From Tubiluchus corallicola (lineage: Eukaryota; Priapulida; Priapulimorpha; Priapulimorphida; Tubiluchidae), in contig JAQGDQ010000081.1 in assembly GCA_030141605.1 (NCBI GenBank), positions 637,945-701,944 on the forward strand: a DNA stretch of 64,000 nucleotides, given 5' to 3'. Position numbers and translations under genes: made by a program. Positions within the stretch are counted from its first letter, which is position 1. The number at the start of each line of letters is the position of its first letter. This document shows positions 39,601 to 49,488 of the stretch, piece after piece. Below the pieces are notes generated by a model. It was not told the DNA's origin, did not search any database, and saw nothing but the letters and a program-made list of their open reading frames with translations.

Positions 39601-41898
39601 TCTTTGGCATATTTTCTAACTCTGTCCCGTGTTTCTGTTTCAGGAGCTGCATCACTGATATGATATCTGTCAACATACCGACCATCTAGTTTTGGTTTTG
39701 TAGAAGCCTTTTCTGTCAGCTGAGATTGCTTTCGTTTTCCAGCTTTAACCTCTGATGCAAGTGTATGGCTTTTTACGTCAAGTACCCGAGTCTCAGCAAT
39801 TTTCTTCTCAGTTTTTACAGTGACATTTTCATCTTGAACAGACGGAGGTTCTTTTTTCTCAGTTTCTTTAGCCAGCTTATCTAAGGTTACTGCTTCTGGC
39901 TTTGACATCTTTCGCGCATCCTGTGTGGTCATATCTCTTTCCATACGTATTTTTTCTTTAAAACCTGTGGGAATCTTCTTGGGCTCCAGTTCTTTGCTTT
40001 CTGAAACTGTACTCTCAGTTTTTTTAACAGAATCTTCGTCTAGACTAGGTCTGTGACATGGGATAGGTTTGACAGCTTGAATCCGTTTTTTTGAAGTAAC
40101 AGTATGAATAATAGGTCTATCTCGAATGTGGTGCTTATCAGATTTTAAGGAGGCAGTTTCTAATTTTGATTGTTCGTCGCTAATCTTCTTTTGGGCTATT
40201 GTTTGGTCACTCGGTATTTTTGATCCGAGCGAAGTTCTTTTATCCGTATCATATGAGGTGAATGTTTCACCCTTTTCACCAAAACTCCAATACTTATAAT
40301 CAACCCGTTTAAACATTTCTCTCCCAACCGCAACATAATGCCCGCCAGACACTAGCTCCTCTATGCAGTTAATTTCTGTACCATCTGGCAGAGAGAAGAG
40401 TCTCCTAACCGCTCCATCAACTAAACCTATTCTTGGTGTAATTTCTTCGAAAACCTGCTCCAGAGTCTTGACACGTTTTCTCGACAGCAAGATTTTTCTG
40501 GGCTGAGAAAATCTGTCGCCATTCCGATGCACAAACAAATTTATCGGACGATTGCGTATTAGATCCTTGTCAAAACGGCAATACGCGTCGCTATATCGTT
40601 TGCTACGCTGCTGGTACAGTTTTAGCATGTTTCGCCATCGTTCTCGGGCTTTCCTGCGATTTGTTGTTTCTAGATAGTTCATGGGCACGAAGGGTTCTCC
40701 TCCACCGGCCACATATTGCTGATCGCTCTTGATTTTATCGTAGTTATCCAACCTGGTGCCTCCTTTAGGCGTGTAGATGCATCTAACAGCGCGATTTATA
40801 GATGGTCTCAGACCTGATGTCAGTGTGTCCAAAAACGCGATGTGGTTTCTGACATATTTTTTATTAATAACGAAGCGTCGCCCTTCGAAGTAATAGTCGC
40901 CATTGATGTACACCCTTATGCACCTCACATCGGTTTTGTAGTTCAGCATGCTGTTTAGTCTCTAGCCGGGGCTTGAAAGCCGCTTTTGATACAAGAGACC
41001 TTGCGGTTTAGAGCTGCTACGGGCGCCCCCAACATCAGCTCAAAAGACTTAAACAAGCAGGAGGTCAAAGTGCTGTGGTGTTATTGTTATACCGTTTCCC
41101 CTAGCTACAAAAATGCCTAGCTTAAATAATGACGTCATTATTTAAAAAAAGCATTATTAAGCAATTTTCACGAGTTTTAGTTAAAAAAAATCACAGTTTT
41201 CTTCAGAAACTTTGGCTTTACTTTTTATCCATAGTTTCATTCACCATTTCTGATCTTTACTCAGAAATTGAGGTGTTGCTTAGAAATTATGGGTTTTGTA
41301 GCAGACCATTGTCTCACTCAGAAATCCTAGGTTTTGCTAACAAAATCTAAGTTTTACTCAGAAAACTGCAGCCAATAATTTGTAATTATTGGACATTTGA
41401 TTTGCCATACGTGTAGCAGTTTTTCTTAAGAACTCACACAGAATCTGCACTTAATTAATACATACAACAAAGGCAACGTTTTAGTTTGTAAATGAAAACC
41501 AGCATCAAACAAGACCGGCGCATTGAAAAAGTAAACTTAAACACGCGAAATGCTTTTTGATAACTTCAGTCAAACAAGCTATTGTTATAAACTAAGCCGA
41601 TGTACAAAGACGGTAGCTTTGATGCACGAAACACTTTTAACATAAAACTAGAGACAGGATCTTCCTGAAATGGAACTACGGATATATTGATATGGGAAGA
41701 GGATTATTACCTTTCAGTATCGTATGCGGAGATTTTAGTGGGCTGGGAGCTTGTAACAGACTGTCAAAAACATGAACTTTAGAAGCAGACAGATAATAAA
41801 GTAACAAAAACCATAAAAAATGTTTATTTGCAAAGAAACTAAAACCATGCGTGTTGCAACAGTCTGTTTTTGAACTGAAGATAGATAGAGAGAGAGAG

Positions 41899-41959
<61 letters not shown>

Positions 41960-44900
41960 AAGAGATAACCAAAATCTAAATCTAAATGCTGAACTTACGG
42001 AGGTAACAGAAACAGGAAAAATGTGTCTGACTGGAATGTTGGAAAAACATCAATGACATCAGCCACACTAAAAATAAAAAAGTTTATCTTATTATTAAAG
42101 CTGTATGATGCATAGAATTTTTTATGCATTTAAATTAGTTAATGTTCTACTGTTTGATTAATTGTCAAGACAAAAGTTGGCAAAAAAAAGAAATGTGAAA
42201 AAGAAAAAAGTCTGAGTGAGCCTGGGTACGAACTTGGGACCTTTGCAATACAAATAGATTTCTCATCGCCTTGTTATTAGAATTGCTGTTAATTCTAAGG
42301 TCGATTTTTCACATTTCTGGTTTTTCATCCAACTTGGCAAAGTAATAATTATTGTTCATGTATTTTTTTCTATTATTCTACGTATTACTAAAATATTACA
42401 TAACTATTTAATAAGAAAACCTGGAAAAAGTTCAATTTCAGTAAAATCACTTGCAGCATATCGAGACCTTTCTAGGATTTTTCAATTTTTCAACAAAAAT
42501 TATTGTCACGCGCATACCTAAATGCCCATGTCATTAATGGAACCGGAAGCTGTGACATTTTCAAACATTTCTTATTTCCGTAACACCGGATAAGTTCGAT
42601 AAAACGTTGCTAGCGACGCTTATATGAATATCCAATTAAACGAATCCAAAGTTTAAATGTTCCAAAATAATAAAGTTAACCAGAAAATTGTGGGAAACTA
42701 GACAGACTACGAAATGAAATGACAGTTTTACTAGCGGCACAAAAGCGAAATCGAGCTGATGAAAGGGATGATTCGACCGAACCGATAATTTCACGACATA
42801 ATAAACGGGCAAGTTTATAACTTTATTTCCGGTAGACCTTATACGAATGCAAAACTTTTTATACTCGAACTTTGAAAGTACTTCAGAAGGTTGTTATAAA
42901 ACACGAACCTGCGCTGGGCCATGCTACAAGGCTGTCAAGAAAAAAGTTCCTCTAAACTAACTCGCAGCCCTTTATCCCGATAGAGGCACTTGTATACGGG
43001 GCGCGCGTCGTCGCATCGTCATATTTCTCCTCTTTCTCTAGGGGCGATTCACTCCGAGACTCTACTAAGAGTCGTTGGGACGTTTTTGTTATGCGGTGTT
43101 CTTCTAAAAGCGGTAGATAAAAAACCTCCAAAATGGGGTGGGGGTGGAGAAGAACTTTTAGCTCTTTTTAAAGAAGGGAAACCGAAATGTACGATGACGT
43201 GGGTCTCTTTTATAAACGCCTCTGCGAAGAGTTACTTTGCGAGAGCTTTTTGATAACTCTTGTTTGGATAAGTCACATTAATTTCTTAGACAAAAAGAAT
43301 ACAGAAACGGATCTACTTACTACAAAATTGAACTGACAATAACTCCGAGAATAATCAGTAAACTGCAAAAAATAATAAAGATATCAAAATTAACAGATAC
43401 TGTAATTGTAAATATTGTCATACTGAATAATTCAGTAATTGATTAAGTCAATAGTATCAGCAAACTATACGTGAGGAAATGCATATAAATTATACTGCAT
43501 AAAATGTAGCATCAATCAATGTTGCCTATGATTAAACTATAATAAGTATTGATTTTTTTCAAAATGCGTTAAGTATGTGTATATAGCGCAAACCTGAAAA
43601 GCACAATTATGATTATGCCAGCGTATTCTGGGGAAAAACGAAAGGCATACAATTTTTTAGGCAAATTTACAATTTCACAATAATTAATTAGCAAGTCTGC
43701 TTTAAATAAATAATTTTTTTCTAAGCTGTGATTCAAAATCAATGATAAGTTCATTTGAGACCTTTCTCATAATTTAGAACTTAGAATTTTATTTTCACGT
43801 CAGTATACCAGTACCACATACTAAATAGTTATATCATAAAATACAAGTAAATATCCAAATTTACAAATAAATTTACAAATATACACGTCATTTTATAATT
43901 ATCATGAATGAAACCATGATGTTACCAATAGATCAAACGTGTTATATGGATGAAAATTGGTGAAAATAAACTTAATATTTAAGTTATTAAAATGCAACCA
44001 TATTTATGCTGAGCATCATATTAGTTTTTGCGGTGTGTATTTAATGTTCTTTTTGTAAAATGTGCATTTTTAGCGTAAAATGACTGTGACTACAGACATT
44101 AATGTTAAATGAAGTACCTTTATTATATGATTATTATTATCATTATTATTATTATTATCATTCTTCTTCTTCTTCTTCCTCTTCTTCTTCTTGTTATTGT
44201 TATTATTATTGTTATTGTTATTGTTATTGTTATTGTTATTGTTATTGTTATTGTTATTGTTATTGTTATTGTTATTGTTATTGTTATTGTTATTGTTATT
44301 GTTATTGTTATTGTTATTGTTATTGTTATTGTTATTGTTATTGTTATTGTTATTGTTATTGTTATTGTTATTGTTATTGTTATTGTTATTGTTATTGTTA
44401 TTGTTATTGTTATTGTTATTGTTATTGTTATTGTTATTGTTATTGTTATTGTTATTGTTATTGTTATTGTTATTGTTATTGTTATTGTTATTGTTATTGT
44501 TATTGTTATTGTTATTGTTATTGTATTTGTTATTGTTATTGTTATTGTTATTGTTATTGTTATTGTTATTGTTATTGTTATTGTTATTATTATTATTATT
44601 AATTACTGTTTCAGGTAAATAGCACTATGATGCATATTCCTCCGAGAAGCTGAAAAAACATGACTATCTGGGATTTACAAAAACATTAAATACTAATCGA
44701 TGGACACAAAAAAGAACTTGAATTTTTTCTTGACACCTTAATACCTTTTCGCACGAATTTATCAATACATTTACTAACAATACAATCTTACTAATGTCTA
44801 GTTTTTTTATTTTTATGGGTTTGATGACAGTATTAAGCATAAAATGTCTATTAAGACCTTTGTAATTTAGTAAAAATTAGTAATAAGTGCTAAAATACTT

Positions 44901-45853
44901 TTAGTTTATCCTGCTGAACTTATATACATTGGATAAAAATTCTTGGCGGGATAACATTTTAACAAGGCTTGCTTTTTTGTGTCCATCCTGTACAATGAAT
45001 ATAAGTTAAAATTACTTTAATTTACTTAAGTAAATGACCTTTTTCATGCGCAACTCATGTGCTCGAAGTTAATGTCGAATTTTTGCAACTTTCGCGTCAT
45101 ACGTAAAGTATCGAAGCCACGCTTTTAACAAGCAAGCTATCATAATTACGATTATTTTGCTTTTTGCCAGCTGCTCTTTAGTTAGCTGACACTTAAATTG
45201 CTCTTTCCGTATATAATCTCATATGACAAACGCGCGATTAATGAGCGTGAATTATTGCGACAAACAGTTACGAATTTCTCGTTGAATTTTTGCGTCTGTG
45301 AAATTTTGGCGAGCCGTTATAAAATGTGATCAAGTCGCTGGGATAGTTTGTAAGCTGCGCCAAAATAATGTTCAGACGTGGAAATGGTCATTTACGGCTG
45401 CAAAATGACGTATTATTTTTTTATTAGTAGTATTCTTTGTTGCTAAAAATGTTACATACAATGTAAACATAACATTGAAATTATATTTACATACAAAATT
45501 GTATGTAACCAGTTTGCAAAAAACTGATAGACGCAACAGTGTCACTGTTAAAAATGCCTACACACTCAAGCTAACATACACCTAAAACTAATCATTGTAC
45601 GTATATGTAAAAAGTATGTCAGAAAAACCTAAAAATTTCTTCGTAAAATACGAAATCACGTGACGTATACATGTATCAAATTATAGAACACGTGACAGCC
45701 AACAGTATGTTTTTAATCAATAGAGAAAGAATAAACACAGCATGATGTATTAATCTCACAGACGTTTTAAATTTTAGTGTGATTTACAGGAAAACGAAAT
45801 ATCTTACCATGATTCTGGTACATAAGATGAGAGAAAGTCTGCATGGTGAAATC
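17937..45853 (-). CDS. SLC9A: Na+/H+ exchanger, SLC9A2/3/5-like; 17 exons recovered, 5' end and one internal exon missing
   Basis: Exchanges Na+ for H+ across the plasma or endosomal membrane. Exons 5' to 3': 45808-45853, 43321-43362, 41999-42067, [one not found], 33107-33244, 30736-30811, 29542-29724, 28424-28505, 27291-27386, 26590-26711, 25926-26002, 25293-25421, 23373-23465, 22779-22844, 21652-21758, 21039-21116, 19425-19698 and 17937-18725 (TGA). All recovered neighbours join in phase, about 822 codons. Family motifs in order: 'SSYVPES', 'FFLFLLPP', 'FGSLIAAVDPVA', 'FGESLLNDAVTVVVYN', 'ITKYTINVR', 'VAELFHFSGI', 'ISFKSHTTIKYF', 'SESVIFLFLGMN', 'GYGGLRGAVCFSLA' and 'GITIKPLVRLL'. About 12 membrane segments are followed by a long cytosolic tail. 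The tail carries basic-Ser sites ('RRLST', 'KRASY', 'RRVSS') and Ser/acidic stretches. By family design the tail is the regulatory part, bound by calmodulin or CHP and phosphorylated by kinases. The missing piece should encode the segment between 'LLPP' and 'GTLINIF'. First exon and signal/TM1 were not found. Plasma-membrane class is well supported; the exact paralogue is not. Confidence 0.9.
18860..19015 (+). repeat. Degenerate tandem repeat, unit about 35 bases
   Basis: Four to five diverged copies of 'gttttcacccctgattttca' with a short variable spacer. Located in the exchanger intron just upstream of its last exon. Confidence 0.6.
19800..20995 (+). mobile_element. RTE-like non-LTR retrotransposon, 5'-truncated, reverse transcriptase frame intact
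   Basis: An uninterrupted 395-codon frame (19796-20983) covers the palm of a LINE reverse transcriptase through to its C-terminus. Motifs: 'INFIDFKKAFDSVHR', 'ETGVKQGCIMSPFLFLL' and the catalytic 'DFADDIALL'. After these come 'PTALYASETWKVTAE', 'RMKLAGHILRL' and 'GGKRKRGRPKTTWRRSF'. This order and the GKRKRGRPKxTW ending are typical of RTE-like elements common in invertebrates. The endonuclease and RT fingers are missing, so the copy is 5'-truncated, as usual for LINEs. Short TAAGG-like repeats follow the stop. It lies antisense in the exchanger intron, starting about 100 bases upstream of the 19425-19698 exon. The lack of stops suggests a young copy. Confidence 0.88.
28650..28722 (-). mobile_element. 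tRNA-derived SINE head
   Basis: Minus strand shows A box TAGTCTAGTGG and B box TAGTTCAAGTAC about 40 bases apart, with 'CTTATAATCC' in the anticodon-arm position. The acceptor stem is not intact. Inserted in the exchanger intron upstream of exon 28424-28505. Confidence 0.55.
30074..30226. repeat. Hairpin element with about 67-base arms
   Basis: Left arm 30074-30140 and right arm 30157-30226 are inverted copies with a few mismatches, separated by about 16 bases. Shared blocks include 'atcccgcaat', 'caacgatttttttata' and 'cgtttctgttgcaca' (right arm with small changes). This resembles a foldback or MITE-type insertion in an exchanger intron. No obvious target duplication was confirmed. Confidence 0.75.
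31590..31835 (+). repeat. Degenerate CAT/CGT-rich tract
   Basis: An old trinucleotide tract with many changes, like the flank of the array at 33.6 kb. No coding signal beyond the period-three pattern. Confidence 0.7.
32505..32960 (+). repeat. Dispersed repeat of unknown family, copy 1
   Basis: Similar in the same orientation to 47462-47930. Shared landmarks are 'agcccaacta(a/t)tgatgacatc', 'attcaaatttcaa', 'gcgctgcgtcacaaccgaac'-type sequence and 'acgc(a/g)tttccg(a/c)aatg', all in the same order and spacing. About 70% of positions agree by eye. No terminal repeats or coding motif seen. Confidence 0.7.
33596..34032 (+). repeat. (CAT)n microsatellite with long degenerate flank
   Basis: A nearly pure CAT array at 33596-33760 passes into a CAT/CAC/CGT-rich degenerate tract to about 34032. 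The Ile/Ser-rich frames within it are artefacts. Confidence 0.9.
35117..35360 (+). repeat. Degenerate minisatellite, unit about 35-40 bases
   Basis: About seven diverged copies of a unit built on 'ctttgtcttacaagttgtag' plus 'gactgtaaaa'. Spacing varies with small indels. Confidence 0.75.
35631..35652 (+). repeat. (GACT)n microsatellite
   Basis: Five GACT units in a row. Confidence 0.9.
36474..36966. mobile_element. Candidate non-autonomous hAT-like element
   Basis: The left end reads CCAGGGTCGGATTA and the right end, on the minus strand, CCAGGGCCGGTTTA. This CAGGG-CGG-TTA pattern resembles hAT terminal inverted repeats. The 0.49 kb between them has no transposase. The flanking 8 bases do not match as a target duplication, which weakens the call. 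Confidence 0.35.
37787..37792 (-). terminator. Candidate polyadenylation signal of the DCDC2-like gene
   Basis: Minus-strand AATAAA about 330 bases beyond the stop of the intronless doublecortin gene. It is the nearest canonical hexamer I saw on that strand. Use is inferred. Confidence 0.3.
38124..40949 (-). CDS. Double doublecortin-domain protein, DCDC2-like, intronless, 941 residues
   Basis: Doublecortin domains bind and stabilise microtubules; DCDC2 relatives act in cilia and neurons. Two DCX domains are clear. The first spans about residues 8-92 ('IRVYINGDYYFEGRRFVINK', 'IYTPKGGTRLDNYDKI', 'QYVAGGGEPFVPMNY'). The second spans about 134-217 ('NLFVHRNGDRF', 'LEQVFEEITPRIG', 'LFSLPDGTEI', 'GGHYVAVGREMFKRVDY'). 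A basic linker lies between them. Residues 220-941 are polar, charged and probably disordered (Lys/Glu/Ser/Thr). They include a degenerate repeat of about 37 residues ('FRAKQGHEAVFGAKE' type) at 697-826 and two 15-residue copies ('DKATITSRT' core) at 851-880. The start ATG at 40947-40949 is chosen because DCX1 begins a few residues later. There are no introns in 2.8 kb, although the surrounding genes are intron-rich. It lies inside an exchanger intron on the same strand, so it needs its own promoter or splices out with that intron. A minus-strand AATAAA at 37787-37792 could end it. Confidence 0.9.
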   Translation of the reverse strand: MLNYKTDVRCIRVYINGDYYFEGRRFVINKKYVRNHIAFLDTLTSGLRPSINRAVRCIYTPKGGTRLDNYDKIKSDQQYVAGGGEPFVPMNYLETTNRRKARERWRNMLKLYQQRSKRYSDAYCRFDKDLIRNRPINLFVHRNGDRFSQPRKILLSRKRVKTLEQVFEEITPRIGLVDGAVRRLFSLPDGTEINCIEELVSGGHYVAVGREMFKRVDYKYWSFGEKGETFTSYDTDKRTSLGSKIPSDQTIAQKKISDEQSKLETASLKSDKHHIRDRPIIHTVTSKKRIQAVKPIPCHRPSLDEDSVKKTESTVSESKELEPKKIPTGFKEKIRMERDMTTQDARKMSKPEAVTLDKLAKETEKKEPPSVQDENVTVKTEKKIAETRVLDVKSHTLASEVKAGKRKQSQLTEKASTKPKLDGRYVDRYHISDAAPETETRDRVRKYAKEARVTETEKVAVYDSKSASAQEHSSVEALDFLAKETLVKVAPTDLVSSVDNARALYNNLYSELYSDTDISGKQKAAEVSTFTAESVDMTEEASGAQMVTESTLDDKTEQSDKPSGISQATKVDASHVEMSTITSKAMTSVPDGKKYVERKAESEDATHSTKPLLIPSECISHDDKAELLSDNVNKILKEDKVDVMSKISEQSERVEDADRDLRPKGATSISSITEQVVTIPASKKAAKVTEVDYDKDESGIFRAKQGHEAVFGAKEIEDSLSIDKAEWINLVDSENDSLDAQRGRQVVLGAPKVPEVSGTIDKTERTDNVMEERDTLMARQGYEPLGKIQKAGKVEEERVVFRAKEGQEIVLGAKEVAELLSEDKPGKDSKVIIKHDLVKVQGHRAKDGITMPEYSDKATITSRTTMSEYRDKATITSRTAMSEPAINGSDKTVEAEPATEDSQETGEDTTEEESADKEVRRRFNWYKYRKRFSSPARFNYE
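41886..41966 (+). repeat. (AG)n microsatellite
   Basis: About 80 bases of AG with one C interruption and an AAAG end. It lies 33 bases from the 3' border of exchanger exon 41999-42067. Confidence 0.95.
42936..43262. mobile_element. Candidate MITE-like element, GC-richer than its surroundings
   Basis: The left end (42936-42968) and the reverse complement of the right end (43220-43262) share 'caaga', 'aaaaagttcctct'-like and 'taactcgcag'-like blocks with gaps. The inside is GC-rich compared with the intron, including a run of G near 43140. An 87-codon frame runs through it but has no recognised motif. Confidence 0.35.
44126..44602 (+). repeat. Compound microsatellite: ATT, TTC, then a long TTATTG hexamer array
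   Basis: Short ATT (to about 44158) and TTC (about 44162-44190) runs lead into about 63 nearly perfect TTATTG hexamers (about 44206-44586), with one T insertion near 44525. The long frames on this strand (Leu, Val-Ile or Cys-Tyr repeats) are artefacts of the array. It lies in an exchanger intron. Confidence 0.97.
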
Positions 45854-46082
45854 CTGAAAACGAAAGCAAAAACCAATAATTGCTGAGTTCAAATCATTAG
45901 CAATATAGCAATGTTAAAGATGTATAATATAGAGAACGTGTATTTCTCGGGCTCTATATTGTCTTAAATTAATAATCTAACTTTTACAGATAACATTTAT
46001 ATATATTTATATATTTATTTATTATTATTTACACACGCATATATATATGTTTTACATATATTTATATATTCATTTATAATTA

Positions 46083-46113
46083 TATACACACACGCACACG
46101 CACACGCACACGC

Positions 46114-46156
<43 letters not shown>

Positions 46157-46170
46157 CACACACGCACATA
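46083..46170 (+). repeat. (CA)n / (CGCA)n microsatellite
   Basis: About 85 bases of CA with regular CG interruptions, between AT-rich 'tatata' sequence on both sides. Confidence 0.95.
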
Positions 46171-47461
46171 TATATAAATTTATATGTAAACGTTTTAAAT
46201 ACATACAAAATACGTTGTTGTACTAAAACATGCACAAAAATTCACGGCATTTAGATACAACACTAAAAAATAGTTTTGTCGGTCTTTTAGCTGATGATGT
46301 ACAACAATGTCATCATTTGTTATTAATTAACCGACTATTAACCGAAAATAATTTTAGAAGTGTTCTAGTATACTGCAATCAGAACATCATGATTACTGCA
46401 AACAGTACTGCCGTGTAAAATCAATAAACGTTTAAAACATTATTTCTGTAATGAATTGCAAGAGCTGCGTGTTTCGTTACACTTATTTTCAACTAAGACT
46501 AAAGTAATTTACTAACATGCTTAATTATACTAAATGTCTAATTAATTTTTATTATATAACATTCAGCTGCAGATAATTATTCACGGCATGTGAATAATGG
46601 TTTCATGGCGTGATGTAAACACTGACTTTAGTCACCTTGGAAAATGATGCATTAGAAATTCAATTAATTCCATCATCTAACGCCATAATCATTATGGCTG
46701 TGGAAATCGGCTAGTAACAGATTACCAACATAACTCTTCATAATTTAGCATAACCATTGTGGTTTGGCTTTATTCCTAACTTCCTGACGGTTCTCATAAA
46801 TCTAATACGTTCACAAAGACAGATATATAACGTCCTATCATCCTACGTATCCTACACGTTTTATCCTACACATTGTACCGTTGTAGCTGCATGGACGAAG
46901 TTCTTACGATAGAATCCTCAAGGCAAAAGAAACCGTAGCAGAATACTATTACTACTACTACGATTACTGCTAATGCTGCTGCAACTGTGTTACTGCTACT
47001 GATAATACTTTTACTAAAAAATTCCGTTGCCAATTTGCCACCATAACTACCACTACTACTACTAGCAGCGCTACTAGTCTACGACTGCTAATGCGCAAAA
47101 ATTGTTTCAAAAACATTTTTCAAAAAGTTTCAGTTTTTCGATTTTTTTTACTTAAAGATAAAAATCTGCTGCCCGTTAAGCGAGCGTATCTTATTACTAG
47201 TAAATAAGCCTACAAGTGACGGTGTTCATCTTGTTTACACAAAAATTGCTTTTCCGAATTAGGTTTTGCTGACGACTTTAGGCCCTACTTGCTTTATTCG
47301 TTTTGACTGATAACAATTTCACTTGTGAAATGCAATTTACAAGCGAGTGGCCAGCGCTCTTGGGGAAATTTGTTTGCGAAAATTGAATCAGCATTCGGTC
47401 CAGGGATCAACAAACGTCCTTGAAAAATTGGTTACAAATCTGCTATTTGGGAGCAGCTGGT

Positions 47462-47930
47462 GAGAACCTTAAAGTTTCCTTTTAAAAGACGGCAGGATGA
47501 TTTTTCATATACTACACCAGTTTCAAGTATAATAAAAAGTAAACGTTTTAACACCAATAATACTAGAAAAGCATTTCTGATAATTAAGTAATAGATTAAA
47601 ATCTTAATTAACGGCTGGCAAGCCCAACTATTGATGACATCACAAACTAACATAATTTTCAACAGCAAAAATATTCCATTAGCGTGTTGTAAGTATTTGC
47701 GAAGGTGAAAACTGAAGTACAGCACTATAGTAAAATGTTCAGTGCGTTGTATTAAATTAGGCAAGTTTTAAGATAAAAATTCAAATTTCAACTTTACCAC
47801 TGTGTTCACACATGAGCTCTTGAACGTATGCGCTGCGTCACAACCGAACGCATCTGAACTGAGAGGTACAGAAGCAGTGCAAACGCGTTTCCGCAATGAA
47901 GGCGCTAGTGCCCATCTAATTAGCGAATGG
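47462..47930 (+). repeat. Dispersed repeat of unknown family, copy 2
   Basis: Partner of 32505-32960; see the shared blocks there. The copy has decayed frames on both strands and no recognised protein. It lies upstream of the first exchanger exon I could identify. Confidence 0.7.
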
Positions 47931-49434
47931 CGAAAGGCCTGAAACAGCGAAGAACTAGTGGCGCGAACGCGAAATTGCGTTTATGTGGTATTATTCTTTC
48001 ACGTAAGTCATTTTTGAAAAAATAGTGTTTCCTTTCAATATTTGAAAGACAAGATTTTGACCTACAGTTTAAGAGTGGGTCCGGTTTTCCTTTAATAGTG
48101 GTATTATTCAAATAATTCGAAATAAGTTGTATAAGCGAAAAGAGAAAATGTCACGTAGGTTGCCTTTGATGGAACTTATTGTTTTCCTATTGGCAAATGA
48201 AAACTAAAAAGAGCGAGAGAAATATTAGACGAAAAAAGTGGTGACTCGGCTTGAGTTGGCAATTAAGTAAAAACAGCGCTCAGTCTGCCTAGTTAATAGG
48301 TGGGTGATCACAGTGAAAACTTCTTTTGGGCGGTTTCATCTGTAATACTGCCCCGGATAGCTCTCCCTGAAGTTGTGAACGTGGCTAATACACCTTTGCA
48401 AGTCGTTTTAAAAAAAACCCAGTTTCAAACTTTCGATGCTTATATTTTATTACAAAGTGTGTTTGGGTTTTATGGTGACAAACAAATAAAGTCATCAAGT
48501 ATTGCTTAGAATATTTTATTGTTCGTGCACCATAATCACAGCTAATGCCCTTTTGTTACTTCACTTCATATTAGACACGCATTGAGACACCATTTCGCAA
48601 ACTATGCATTTTATCAGGAATATTTATATATAAGTTCCTTTAAATAAACTAATTCATTTCTTATAAAAAAGTCGATTACGTTACAAAATTAACCAGAGAG
48701 TTTCGGTACATCTTTGGCACAAAGAGTGAGTTACACACAAAATTTGTCAACACTGAACTATTATTGTTATATTGTTAGAATAAACTATTTTGGTTATTTG
48801 GTAAACAAAAATCATCCATAGTAATAAAACATAGTGCGTTGTTTATGAAACCTCTGCTAAGCTAGTGAAGTAGGCCTATCCTGAAAAATCATCCCTAATA
48901 GCAAGACAGATGTCGGTCGCGCCACAACATCTGAATTAAGAAGCCCTATTGTTCAGTGCTGAAATATAATTTGTAGAGTGTGTAACTGTACAAAAAGTGT
49001 TACAGCGCAGCCTGGCTTGATTTTAAACTAAGGCTTTTAATCAGTTTAATAACGCAATATATATAAAAGTTTGAACATTTCTTATAAGTCTGCTTAGAGA
49101 ACCTCCAAAAGCTACAAAGTGCATTTCAGGAGTCTCTCCATTATAAGCAAGGTAATTGTCTGTTTGACGCTGATCTTGTCAGCAAACGAACAAATTTGTG
49201 TTTAATTGACTAGAACCCAGATTTCAATCAACCTTCTATTAGAATTGAAGTTTTTATGTTGCATCAACGTACTGGCTGTTATGCAATATATGCGAGCGTC
49301 TACTTGAGTGTTCGCTTTGACGTCAAACCGCACTCAATTAAGAAATGATAGCTTGTAGCAATCTAACACGTTCGAAGTGATTTTACACAAATCTAAAGAT
49401 GTATTTCATGGCGCCAAAACCCGGGATTGAACCA

Positions 49435-49438
<4 letters not shown>

Positions 49439-49479
<41 letters not shown>

Positions 49480-49488
49480 GTATATATC
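49439..49488 (+). repeat. (TA)n microsatellite
   Basis: About 34 bases of TA plus diverged end. A B-box-like 'GGTTCAATCCC' lies next to it on the minus strand, so it may mark the tail or site of an old SINE. Confidence 0.9.

Noticed and set aside
41490-41525. Minus-strand 'LFDAGFHL' as the missing exchanger exon after 'LLPP'
   Set aside because: The DAGF core fits, but no AG acceptor stands at the right place and phase, and the downstream residues do not match the family block.
42990-43253. 87-codon plus-strand frame with a Trp-Gly-Gly-Gly-Gly stretch
   Set aside because: Lies within a candidate MITE; no domain recognised and no start context.
44102-44622. Three long overlapping plus-strand frames (Leu, Val-Ile and Cys-Tyr repeats)
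   Set aside because: They are translations of the TTATTG microsatellite in its three frames.
47432-47764. 110-codon minus-strand hydrophobic frame as the missing exchanger first exon
   Set aside because: It falls inside the dispersed repeat that is also present at 32.5 kb, and its sequence does not match NHE helix 1.
49412-49440. tRNA B-box-like sequence beside the TA repeat; similar ones near 53600, 42220 and 820
   Set aside because: B boxes without a matching A box; too little to call SINEs.
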